This document shows, piece after piece, positions 17,903 through 27,197 of a stretch of 64,000 nucleotides of DNA; positions within the stretch are counted from its first letter, which is position 1, and every line of letters starts with the position of its first letter. The notes beneath the pieces were generated by a model that was not told the DNA's origin, searched no databases, and was given only the letters and a program-made list of their open reading frames with translations. The stretch lies in NCBI RefSeq assembly GCF_002788215.1, contig NZ_CP024845.1:2294001-2358000 (forward strand), in the 5' to 3' direction. This stretch comes from Halohasta litchfieldiae (GTDB lineage: Archaea; Halobacteriota; Halobacteria; Halobacteriales; Haloferacaceae). The position numbers and the translations under genes are program-made.

Positions 17903-19063
17903 ATGAACAAAAATCTTACTGTGGTAACTGGAACTCGAGCTGAACCGGTCGCCTCTACAATCCACGCAGTTGAGTCACAAGATGATCTAACACTATCTCT
18001 CATTGCTACTGGTATGCACCTATCGCCGCAACATGGTATGACAGTCAAGGAACTGCAGGCAGATGGTTTCACTGTCGACAAAGAGATCCACATGCTCCTT
18101 GATGGTGATTCGAGTAAAGCTATGGCGAAGTCGCTCGGGATTGGAACGGCGAGTATGGCCGAAGCATTAGACAGTCTCGACACCGATATCACTGTGGTGA
18201 TCGGAGACCGGGATGAAGGACTCGCTGCCGCCCTTGCCAGCGCTCACATGAACATTCCCGTTGCCCACATTCACGGAGGAGATGTGATGAGCGGGTCAAC
18301 CATTGATGACAGTATCAGACATGCGATAACGAAGTTTTCACATATTCATTACCCGGCTACCGACCAGTACGCTACAAACATCGAGAAACTCGGGGAGGAA
18401 CCTTGGAGAATCTTCGTCGTCGGGTCTCCAGGTTTGGACGCAATTCACACAAACGATTATACGCCTCCTGAGGAAATACTTGAGGCGCATGATCTCAATC
18501 TGTCAAAGTCACTTGCACTGGTAGTACAGCATCCCTTGACAGCGGAACCGGAAAACGCACCAGAGCAGATGCGTACGACGCTATCGGCGCTGGAATCTTT
18601 CGATGGGAACATCATTGTGATTTATCCAAACGCTGATGCTGGCGGTAAAGCGATGATTGAAACCATCGAATCGTGGGCCGCGACAATGGATGGTTCAGAC
18701 CGAACTAGGACATTCAAGAGTCTCCCAAGAAAAGACTATCTTGGTCTGATGGATGCTGCAGACGTTATGATCGGAAATTCGAGTAGTGGCGTTGTTGAAG
18801 CACCTTCATTTAATCTACCTGTTGTTGATGTAGGGCCGCGTCAGACTGGCCGCATACGAGCAACCAATACTATAGCCGTCGACTACGATACAACGGAGAT
18901 CGAAAACGCTATTTACACTTGCCTGACGGATGAACAATTCCGTCGTGAAGTAGTAGAGTGTTCGAATCCGTACTACTACGGCGGTGCCGGCAAAAAAATT
19001 GTATCACACCTATCAGAGACGACGATCAACGACAAACTACTCAAAAAACAAATGACGTACTGA
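17903..19063 (+). CDS. neuC: UDP-N-acetylglucosamine 2-epimerase (hydrolysing)
   Basis: 386 residues of the NeuC/LegG branch of the UDP-GlcNAc 2-epimerase family: GTRAE near the N-terminus, ATGMHLSPQHG, VIGDRDEGLAAALA, PVAHIHGGD, YPATDQYA, and the UDP-binding IGNSSSGVVEAPSFN with VDVGPRQTGR. NeuC releases ManNAc from UDP-GlcNAc for NeuB; LegG acts on a UDP-diacetamido-trideoxyhexose. One oddity is that the usual aromatic-Gly pair after GTRAE/D is replaced by Pro-Val-Ala with an apparent two-residue shortening. Confidence 0.9.
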   Translation: MNKNLTVVTGTRAEPVASTIHAVESQDDLTLSLIATGMHLSPQHGMTVKELQADGFTVDKEIHMLLDGDSSKAMAKSLGIGTASMAEALDSLDTDITVVIGDRDEGLAAALASAHMNIPVAHIHGGDVMSGSTIDDSIRHAITKFSHIHYPATDQYATNIEKLGEEPWRIFVVGSPGLDAIHTNDYTPPEEILEAHDLNLSKSLALVVQHPLTAEPENAPEQMRTTLSALESFDGNIIVIYPNADAGGKAMIETIESWAATMDGSDRTRTFKSLPRKDYLGLMDAADVMIGNSSSGVVEAPSFNLPVVDVGPRQTGRIRATNTIAVDYDTTEIENAIYTCLTDEQFRREVVECSNPYYYGGAGKKIVSHLSETTINDKLLKKQMTY

Positions 19064-19288
19064 CGGATCCGAGTTAACCCTCCGATCCGGAACTCGTGGT
19101 TACTTTTGTATAGTCTTGTTTCTCGTTTTTTAATTTCTATAATTCGTGTTCTATCCGGCCACTCATATCGAAAAAGATACATAGCACACTGCAAAAACGA
19201 TTGTTATGTACTCTGTACGGAATTTTATTCACCATACACAAACAAGTTCCTGTCAAGCTAAATCTAACTATATCAGAGGAATGGGACG

Positions 19289-19990
19289 ATGACGGACAGA
19301 GTGCTCGGAGTGATCCCTTCACGGGGTGGCTCCAAACGGGTTCCAAAAAAAAACATCCGTGAGGTCAGTGATAAACCACTCATAGCTCATACGATTGACC
19401 AAGCTTCCGACGCTTCGACTTTGGATCGAACGATAGTGTCGACTGAAGATGACGAAATTGCTAAAATCGCGACCGACTATGGCGGTGATGTGCCGTTTCG
19501 GCGCCCGGATGAACTAGCGTCAGATACCGCGGAGAGTGAGGATGTCGTGATCCACGCTCTTGATTGGTTGGCTTCGCAGGGTGAACAGTATGATTATGTC
19601 TGTCTCTTACAGGTGACGACACCGTTTCGGTTGGCCGATGACATCGACACAGCCGTCACGAAATTGCGCAAAGCAGAGATGACGTCGCTTGTTAGCGTGA
19701 CTACTTACGACACACCGCCAGCTTGGGCTCTCACAATGGACGATCAAGATGGACGTCTTGAAAAATCGTTTGATCATTGGACACCCGCCCGATCACAGGA
19801 AGCTCCGACGCTCTATCATCCGAACGGTGCTATTTTCGTCACTGAGGTGTCTTCGCTCAGAGACGAGCGAACATTTTATACAAAGGATACGATGGGATAC
19901 GAGATGCCTTCAAGCCGCTCATTAGATATTGACGAACCAATAGACCTTGAGATTGCAAGAGCGCTCATAGAATGGAGAACTAATAGATGA
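19289..19990 (+). CDS. neuA: CMP-sialic-acid (acylneuraminate) cytidylyltransferase
   Basis: 233 residues with the NeuA nucleotide-binding motif IPSRGGSKRVPKKN at the N-terminus, LLQVTTPFR, and PNGAIFVTE followed by the C-terminal DIDEPIDLEIA metal-site motif. It activates the nonulosonate made by NeuB as the CMP-sugar used by sialyltransferases. It ends the neuB-methyltransferase-neuC-neuA run; the 225-base gap before it is AT-rich and may hold a separate promoter. Confidence 0.93.
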   Translation: MTDRVLGVIPSRGGSKRVPKKNIREVSDKPLIAHTIDQASDASTLDRTIVSTEDDEIAKIATDYGGDVPFRRPDELASDTAESEDVVIHALDWLASQGEQYDYVCLLQVTTPFRLADDIDTAVTKLRKAEMTSLVSVTTYDTPPAWALTMDDQDGRLEKSFDHWTPARSQEAPTLYHPNGAIFVTEVSSLRDERTFYTKDTMGYEMPSSRSLDIDEPIDLEIARALIEWRTNR

Positions 19991-20114
19991 TATTAATTTG
20001 TTAGATGGATGGTGAAAATGACCTATTTCATCCCTCAAATAAGATCTTTCATATTAGTCATAACGGTAAAGTAATGACGCTGGATATTTATATTTAAGAA
20101 ACGACTAATCAATC

Positions 20115-20272
20115 ATGGCTAATATAATATACAAAACATCTTATCTTCCTGATTGGATTGCAGTGGCAGAAAATATGCGTTCTAAACTTGACTGGGAACC
20201 AGTCTATTGGCTAGGAATCGAACCATACAGACAAGAAGTTAAGGAGGTATTCCCAGATATAGTTTACCACAC
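20115..20272 (+). pseudogene. Truncated start of a surface-glycan protein
   Basis: An ATG at 20115 opens a frame of about 55 residues (MANIIYKTSYLPDWIAVAEN..., then ...DWEPVYWLGIEPYRQEV and FPDIVYHT) that runs into the insertion sequence at 20273 and stops at 20283-20285. The pattern, with 'W-PVYWLG' and 'FP-.VYH', resembles the N-terminus of polysaccharide-synthesis proteins found in glycan clusters. The rest of the gene is not on the far side of the element, so it was deleted rather than merely interrupted. Confidence 0.6.
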
Positions 20273-21341
20273 GAGGGTGTCATAGAATAGTTCTCATAGC
20301 GTGATGACGGTGCTTCCTGGATTGTCTCCGCGTTCGTCGTTGGTGATCGCAATAACGAGACGAAGGCACAGCGCGAGGAACACTTGTGCTCGTGCGTGGA
20401 CGCGGCCTCGGGCGCGAACGTGCCCGAGGCCGCAGTCCTTGACGGCGTCGTTGGTTCGTTCGACTCCACTCCGGCGGTTGTACGTCTCGTCTAGCGTCGA
20501 TTGCTTCAGCTGAACGTCCTCGCTGTGTTCGTCGATGCGGGCTTCGACCCTGTACTCGATGTCTTTCGGATCGTCGGTGTTTCGTGCGTTGTACGGAGCG
20601 ACTGGCACGACCCCTGCGGCCAGCAGGTGGTCGTGCCAGCCGAGCGTGTCGTAGGCGCTGTCTCCAAGCATCCAGATCGGTTTCTCGACGGCGAGCGCGT
20701 CACACGTGACGCGCATCGCCGTCTCCTCTGGCGCTTGCTTGCTCTCGGTGAACTCCGCGGCAATCGGGATCTTTTGCCCGGTCGAGACGATCGTACAGCC
20801 GTAGCCGTGGTAGTACTCTTCGGCGGTTGGATCGTAGCCTTTCGACGCGTCTTGGTCGGCGGGCATCGTCCTCACGTCGGTGGAATCGATGGAGTAGGTC
20901 AAGTCGAGCAGGCCGCGGCAGGCGGCCTGCTCGACGAGGCGGTCGAAGACCTCGTCGACGACGTGTTCGAGGTCGGTGAGGAAGCGATCGACCGCGTCTC
21001 TCGACGGCGGTCGATCGAAGCCACAGCTGAGCCAGACGACCGTGTTCTGGAGTTCTCGCGTGACTGGACGGATGCCGTAGACGTTCTTGTAGTAGCAGTG
21101 CAGGAACGCTCGGAAGAGTGCTGGTGGGTGATGATCTCGTGTTCGCCCCCGGCGAGCGGGGGCGAACACATCGAATTCTTCGAGAAAGTCGAACTCAAGA
21201 TGCTCGAACAACGCGAGCGTCTCGGTCGCCATTACATTGAAGAACTCGTCGATAGAAGTCTCCTCTTGCAGGATGCTGGCGCTCGTAGACACAGTTCCAA
21301 CATCCTGCGTCTTCGTGTGTGACGCTTTCTATGACACCCTC
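20273..21341 (-). mobile_element. DDE insertion sequence on a deletion scar
   Basis: 1069 bp bounded by inverted repeats: GAGGGTGTCATAGAA at 20273 and the same 15 bases inverted ending at 21341. The flanks (TACCACAC left, TCTAACTC right) show no target duplication, and each side holds a different truncated gene. This indicates loss of DNA next to the element or recombination between two copies. Confidence 0.85.
20294..21292 (-). CDS. DDE transposase (IS4/IS5-like)
   Basis: 332 residues. Acidic residues for the DDE triad are in YSIDSTDVR, MLGDSAYDTLGW and RSGVERTNDAVKDCGL (Glu in the YREK-like region). The N-terminal part has the helical DNA-binding segment (PPALFRAFLHCYYKNVYG, RPVTRELQN). 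The gene is complete, ends 21 bases inside the left end of the element, and starts 49 bases inside the right end. I do not assign an ISH name. Confidence 0.88.
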   Translation of the reverse strand: MSTSASILQEETSIDEFFNVMATETLALFEHLEFDFLEEFDVFAPARRGRTRDHHPPALFRAFLHCYYKNVYGIRPVTRELQNTVVWLSCGFDRPPSRDAVDRFLTDLEHVVDEVFDRLVEQAACRGLLDLTYSIDSTDVRTMPADQDASKGYDPTAEEYYHGYGCTIVSTGQKIPIAAEFTESKQAPEETAMRVTCDALAVEKPIWMLGDSAYDTLGWHDHLLAAGVVPVAPYNARNTDDPKDIEYRVEARIDEHSEDVQLKQSTLDETYNRRSGVERTNDAVKDCGLGHVRARGRVHARAQVFLALCLRLVIAITNDERGDNPGSTVITL

Positions 21342-21835
21342 TCTAACTCGTACTGTTCGGCCTGCTGCAAGGCGAGCTGTTCGGTGTATCGTTTCGAGAG
21401 CGCATACGGTGACTCGGGTGCGGTCGGTGTCTCTTCGGACACTGGAATCTCAACATCGGAGCCGTAGACGGCAGCCGACGAGGCGAGGATCACACGGTCG
21501 ACACCCTCTCTACGGGCAACTTCAAGCAGTTTCGCCGTCCCCGTACAGTTCACGTCGGTCGTCCGTGCTGGGTGTTCGACACTCTCCGGAACCGAGATCG
21601 CTGCCGCGTGATGAAAGATTACATCGATACCCTCAATAGCCGTTTCGAGCGCCGCTTTGTCTCGTAGATCTCCTTCAATCAGCTCAAAGAGGTCCTCGTC
21701 TGCGGCCGCCAGATTCGACCGCCTTCCTGTCGAGAGATCGTCTAATCCCGTGACTGTCCACCCTCGTTCAAGCAGTGTGTCGACTATATGAGAGCCAATA
21801 AATCCGGCTGCACCAGTGACAAGCGCTGAGCGCAT
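21342..21835 (-). pseudogene. NAD-dependent epimerase/dehydratase, C-terminus lost
   Basis: From the ATG at 21835 about 165 native residues remain: the dinucleotide motif GAAGFIGSHI, LDDLSTGRR, DLRD, the active-site SSAAVYG and SPYALSKRYTEQ with the Tyr-x-x-x-Lys pair. Extended short-chain dehydrogenases of this GalE/WbpP type are usually about 310 residues, so roughly the C-terminal half (the substrate-binding part) is missing. The frame continues a few codons into the insertion sequence (to 21329). It was probably a nucleotide-sugar epimerase for the cluster and is now most likely inactive. Confidence 0.85.
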
Positions 21836-21915
21836 ACCGGTAACTGGTGGTGACTGCCTATTGAAGACGTTGTTTCTATCAAGTACCACGATTACTACTG
21901 ACTTCTAGTATGCGG

Positions 21916-23331
21916 CTATTTCGACTTCAGATCGGAAAGTGTATCACACATCCGACTTGTTGCGTTTGGGGAAAAATACTGTTCACGGTCGAACTGGGTG
22001 GTATGGTTTTTGAGTGCCGATACGAGTTGGTCGACTGATGAAACGAGTATTGCAGTTCCATTATCAAGAAGCGGTTGGAGCGTTTCTTCGCCTGGACAGT
22101 CGTAGAGGTAGGTTTTGAGGTCGAACTGTAACCCCTCGTAGACTGCAGTCGAGTAGACGCCGACCTGTCCACTCGACTCCGAGAACAGCCGATACAACGC
22201 TGGCTCTGAACTGTCTATCACTGTAATTTCGGTTTCTGCAAGCCATGGGTACTCTGTGCGCCATCGGTCATACTCTCCTGGATGGAGTTTGTATACAATA
22301 TTGTGGTCGATATCTGGAGATTGATCGACCGCTACGGCGAATTTTGAGAGCTGTTCACCGATTAGACCTTGAGAAATAAACAGCAACTGATTTTTTGTCT
22401 CTACGTTGTCATACGTGTTGGCAAATTGCTCAAGATAAGGGTAGCCAACCGGAATGATCTGGTCGTCTGGGATCGGGAACTCAACGACATCCGTCCAGAA
22501 CTCGCCGAACGTAAGCAGGTAGTCGGGAAACATCTCTTTGGTACGCGAGCCCGAGTAGGAGTAGCCTAAGTGATTCTCGTTTATCACTCCATGTTGTAAC
22601 TCCGCAATTCGTACATTCTGCCGTTTACAAGCTTCAATGAACGTCTCATTACCGTAGCTCACAACGATGACTGCAAGCTCTGGATCGACTCGCTCAAGAA
22701 GTCGACGGTAAAGCGGCAACGTAGTTCGTCGAACATGTAGTGCCTCCGTGGCCTGTGAGAGTAGATCGACATCTGCATCGAACTGGTCTTCCATTGCTGA
22801 ACCAGCCGCTACGAGTTGAGATCGTGCTTCCTGTGGTATCTCTGGCTCGTGTAGACCGAGCAGACGCTGGAGGGTACCACCGTACTCTATGAGGTCAAGA
22901 TAGCGGAGGTTCGACGTTCGAGCTGGGCGGTAATGGTCCAACAGGTGTGGTCGTTCGAACTGCACATACTCGTGGTCACAGGCTTCATGTATCGGATCGC
23001 AGTAGAGATCCCACCAGTGGCCGTCTTCTTGTTTTTTCCTTCGATGGTGGCCGAGATATAATACATCACTCTGATCGGCAAGATATGGATTATTAATAAA
23101 AAGGTTCTTCAGAAACAAGCCACCGCCACGAATGTAATCTCGCCAATCGTTATCGACACCTGTGTGTGCCTGTCCCGTTCCGTTTTGTTGTTTGATCTGT
23201 CTGTATATGTGGAAGCGAATGCGCTCCCAAATCGGAACACTGTCTATCCTAATGTCAAACAGCGAATATTCCTGCTCAAGAGATTTGAAACGATCTGCTA
23301 TCGTGTGTTTTTGCTTGTTGGTCGTTGTCAT
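21916..23331 (-). CDS. Capsule-type glycosyltransferase-like protein
   Basis: 471 residues. The N-terminal part is typical of surface-polysaccharide proteins (WERIRFHIYRQIKQQ, DVLYLGHHRRK, LDLIEYGGTLQRLL). The C-terminal half looks like a GT-B fold (IVVSYGNETFIEACKRQN, ELQHGVINENHLGY, YPYLEQF, KLHPGEYDRW, GVYSTAVYEGLQF), similar in layout to CDP-glycerol/sialyl-type transferases. It lies among glycan genes and could transfer the CMP-activated nonulosonate, as a hypothesis. TATA-like ATTATTTAAAC lies about 25 bases before its start, just inside the end of the TnpB element. Confidence 0.65.
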   Translation of the reverse strand: MTTTNKQKHTIADRFKSLEQEYSLFDIRIDSVPIWERIRFHIYRQIKQQNGTGQAHTGVDNDWRDYIRGGGLFLKNLFINNPYLADQSDVLYLGHHRRKKQEDGHWWDLYCDPIHEACDHEYVQFERPHLLDHYRPARTSNLRYLDLIEYGGTLQRLLGLHEPEIPQEARSQLVAAGSAMEDQFDADVDLLSQATEALHVRRTTLPLYRRLLERVDPELAVIVVSYGNETFIEACKRQNVRIAELQHGVINENHLGYSYSGSRTKEMFPDYLLTFGEFWTDVVEFPIPDDQIIPVGYPYLEQFANTYDNVETKNQLLFISQGLIGEQLSKFAVAVDQSPDIDHNIVYKLHPGEYDRWRTEYPWLAETEITVIDSSEPALYRLFSESSGQVGVYSTAVYEGLQFDLKTYLYDCPGEETLQPLLDNGTAILVSSVDQLVSALKNHTTQFDREQYFSPNATSRMCDTLSDLKSK

Positions 23332-23605
23332 TCTGAACCTCTTTCTTCGTTTAAATAATTATTGACATCCTCCCGCGCCTAAAGACGCGGGAATCCACGA
23401 AGTGGATATTCGGGTTGCGCGTTTCCTCGGGGTACAAGTACGCTTTCGCGTGACCCGTCGAAGGTTGCCACCGAATTGTGACCGGCGGTGTGCGTTACAG
23501 CGCGTAGAGCCGTGTCAAAACGGCCTTCCTCCCCGCATACAGCGGGCGTCAACGACGGCTGGTTGTTCAGCCAGCGAGGTAGCACGGTTCGCCTCACCTG
23601 AAGTG

Positions 23606-24655
<1,050 letters not shown>

Positions 24656-24755
24656 TACACTTGTAATTGTACGAGGTTGCTTAAGTATCTGTTGGAATAT
24701 CAAGCCGTGCTATCGACAGTGGGTTGTGTCATCGATTGTCGGATTCATCCTGACC

Positions 24756-26006
24756 CTAAAGGGTCAGGCATTCTCCTCGATTCTCTGTAATAAGTTGACT
24801 GTGTTCACCGTTGAGGACTCCATGAATGTATTCTGTGTACAGTTCTCTTGGGTCGACAACAATGTCGTAGGTATATGGAGCCGGTCCCGGATTTGAAGTT
24901 GGCCACGTAACCGACCGGCCCGCAAGTTCCTCACCCAACTCATATCGGAGATCAGTTCCCTTATCAATCATATTCGGATCGTAGTGGCGATATAGCTCCG
25001 ACCATATCTCTTCGGAGTGATACGGTGATAGTGCTGCAGCACCAGTGTAGTTCTTTGTTACCTGATGTGTAACTGACTGCCAGTTTGCGGCACGGGACTG
25101 GTGGAGGTCAAAATACGCCGTTCCTTCCTTGGCCTGATAATCCGCATGATAGCTGTAGATCGTGTCTCCTTCGGTTCCACACCAAAAAATCACCTTTCCA
25201 TCGAACCGGTCGACCAGCTGCTCCAATGTCGGATACCACCGGAGATGGCGCGGATCAGTTCGCAAATCACTACAAATAAGTTTTCGCTTGAGATCAGCGT
25301 CCGTTTCCTCGTTTTGGTTGTCGTGTCTGAACACGTTCTGTACAGAAATGTCGTTTTCCTCGACGAAGTCTTTCACTATCGGATAGTTCGGTTCTGCGCT
25401 AAATACATGCCAGTTGTCGGTTACTTTTGGCGCAAGCAGCAGCAGCTGACTATCCATTCCCCCGACCCGCGCGATGTGATGGTGGTTGGGAAACTGTTTT
25501 TCAATAGTATTGATAAACTCGGTAATGTGGGTCGCAGATCGAGTTACGAACTCCGCAGGATCCGAGAGCCGAAAGGTCGGAGAAAAGTCGACTGATGAAC
25601 TCGTAGCGGTGCGACGTTCAAAGGGTCGTAGTTTCGTCACACGCTTATCAATCGTTTCGATGCTATCGTCCCAATATTTTTCCGACAAAAGTCCTACAGA
25701 GCGCAGCAACTGGCCAACAACTGCGGGTGTGTGTTCGACAACGCCCGGTGGGAGCGAGGGAAGTAGTCGCTCCATGATTGGTTGCTCATCGAAAAAATTT
25801 GGAGGATCAAACGTCTCGTTCGGCTCCAATTCTCCGAGCGCAAACACAAGGTTCGACGCCGATGTCGATGCCCAGATCTCGTCGTTGACGACCGTATAAT
25901 ACGTGAGATACATCCCACACCCCACATCACGGAGCTCTCGTGTTTTCACTACGGCCCCTGCAGGATACTGGAGATAGAGATCGAGACTCCGTAGCGACGC
26001 TTCCAT
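24756..26006 (-). CDS. Asparagine-synthase-like protein of glycan cluster
   Basis: 416 residues. The N-terminal about 130 residues resemble the beginning of asparagine-synthase-type proteins without the catalytic Cys2 of a glutaminase (it starts MEASLRSLDLYLQYPAG). A PP-loop-type ATP site is visible as ARVGGMDSQLLLL, with later WCGTEGDTIYS. Such glutaminase-less relatives occur in polysaccharide clusters, where they probably amidate or adenylate sugars; the substrate is unknown. The last residues (ECLTL) and the stop codon come from the TnpB element end, so the native C-terminus may have been trimmed. Confidence 0.7.
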   Translation of the reverse strand: MEASLRSLDLYLQYPAGAVVKTRELRDVGCGMYLTYYTVVNDEIWASTSASNLVFALGELEPNETFDPPNFFDEQPIMERLLPSLPPGVVEHTPAVVGQLLRSVGLLSEKYWDDSIETIDKRVTKLRPFERRTATSSSVDFSPTFRLSDPAEFVTRSATHITEFINTIEKQFPNHHHIARVGGMDSQLLLLAPKVTDNWHVFSAEPNYPIVKDFVEENDISVQNVFRHDNQNEETDADLKRKLICSDLRTDPRHLRWYPTLEQLVDRFDGKVIFWCGTEGDTIYSYHADYQAKEGTAYFDLHQSRAANWQSVTHQVTKNYTGAAALSPYHSEEIWSELYRHYDPNMIDKGTDLRYELGEELAGRSVTWPTSNPGPAPYTYDIVVDPRELYTEYIHGVLNGEHSQLITENRGECLTL

Positions 26007-26066
26007 TAACCTACCCTTACTTATGAGTCAAAAAGTTCTTACGATCCGTTCGACAAGCGTGAGAGT

Positions 26067-27197
26067 ATGGATGAAAACAGTGACATTGCCTTTTTTTTAC
26101 CTTCTGCATACGGCGGCGGTGCGGAACGCGTTATCACGACTGTCGCATCCGAGCTGAGTAGTCGGGGCTACAGCGTCGACCTTCTGTTGGGCGAAACTGA
26201 CGGCTCGGATGCGGATCTCCCCTCAGAGATCACAGTTCTTGGATTCGATCACTCGCGCTTGTCAGTAGCTCTCCCCTCGCTTATCAACTATCTTCAGACA
26301 CAGCACCCCTCGGTGATAGTTTCGACGATCTACCTCTCAAATATTCTCGTGATGATGAGTCATTTCCTCACCCGATCAAACAGTCGACTCGTATTGAGAG
26401 TCGCAAACACACCATCGATCCATCTCTCGTCAAACTCAGCACGCCACGTTATCGGACGGAATCTGCTTCCGTTCGTCTACAGTCGAGCAGATCGGATTCT
26501 CGCTATCTCAAACGGGGTCAAAGCCGATCTTGTCGACGAATTCTCTGTCTCGTCGGAAAAAATTACAACTATATATAACCCAATTGAATTATCAATGGTC
26601 GACGAACGAGCGAACGAACCACTCACACATCGGTGGTTATCTAATTCCTACCAGACAATCGTCGGATTGGGACGGTTGACGCCACAGAAAGATTTCTCGA
26701 CTCTGTTACAGTCGTTTGCAGCAGTCCACGCTGGTACTCCTAGTGCACGTCTCCTCATCTTGGGTGATGGTGAGCTTAGAGAGTCACTCCAAGCCCTCGC
26801 AGCATCACTCGGGATCAGTGATGTTGTTGAGTTTACTGGGTACGTCGATAATCCGTACAAATATCTCTCACGCGCCGATCTGTTCGTCTTATCATCAAAA
26901 TGGGAGGGGTTCGGTCTCTGTATCATCGAGGCGCTTGCTTGTGGCTGCCCCGTGGTTTCGACGGACTGTCCGAACGGACCACGTGAAATCCTCGTTGATG
27001 GAGAGTACGGCCGGTTAGTTCCTGTTGGTGATGTTGAGAGGTTGTCGGCCATGATTGAAACAGAGCTTACCAAAGAACATGACGAAACAAAGCTACGTAG
27101 TCGCGCCGAGATGTTCCGTGTTGATCGCATTGTCGACGAATACGAGTCGTTACTTTTCGATTCCGATCGGATCACGGCTCAGCACACCGATTCATAA
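26067..27197 (+). CDS. GT4-family glycosyltransferase
   Basis: 376 residues, a GT-B fold transferase of family GT4. The N-terminus has FFLPSAYGGGAERV (acceptor side glycine loop); the C-terminal donor domain has VGLGRLTPQKDF, LLILGDGEL, VEFTGYVDNPYKY and the E-x7-E motif EGFGLCIIEALACGCPVV. It transfers a hexose from a nucleotide sugar in glycan assembly. Its 3' end overlaps the 3' end of the convergent glycosyltransferase gene by 26 bases. Confidence 0.9.
   Translation: MDENSDIAFFLPSAYGGGAERVITTVASELSSRGYSVDLLLGETDGSDADLPSEITVLGFDHSRLSVALPSLINYLQTQHPSVIVSTIYLSNILVMMSHFLTRSNSRLVLRVANTPSIHLSSNSARHVIGRNLLPFVYSRADRILAISNGVKADLVDEFSVSSEKITTIYNPIELSMVDERANEPLTHRWLSNSYQTIVGLGRLTPQKDFSTLLQSFAAVHAGTPSARLLILGDGELRESLQALAASLGISDVVEFTGYVDNPYKYLSRADLFVLSSKWEGFGLCIIEALACGCPVVSTDCPNGPREILVDGEYGRLVPVGDVERLSAMIETELTKEHDETKLRSRAEMFRVDRIVDEYESLLFDSDRITAQHTDS

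Noticed and set aside
20285-20300. Continuous coding across the 20273 element junction
   Set aside because: The left gene fragment stops within 13 bases of entering the element and has no partner on the right side, so it is truncated rather than fused.
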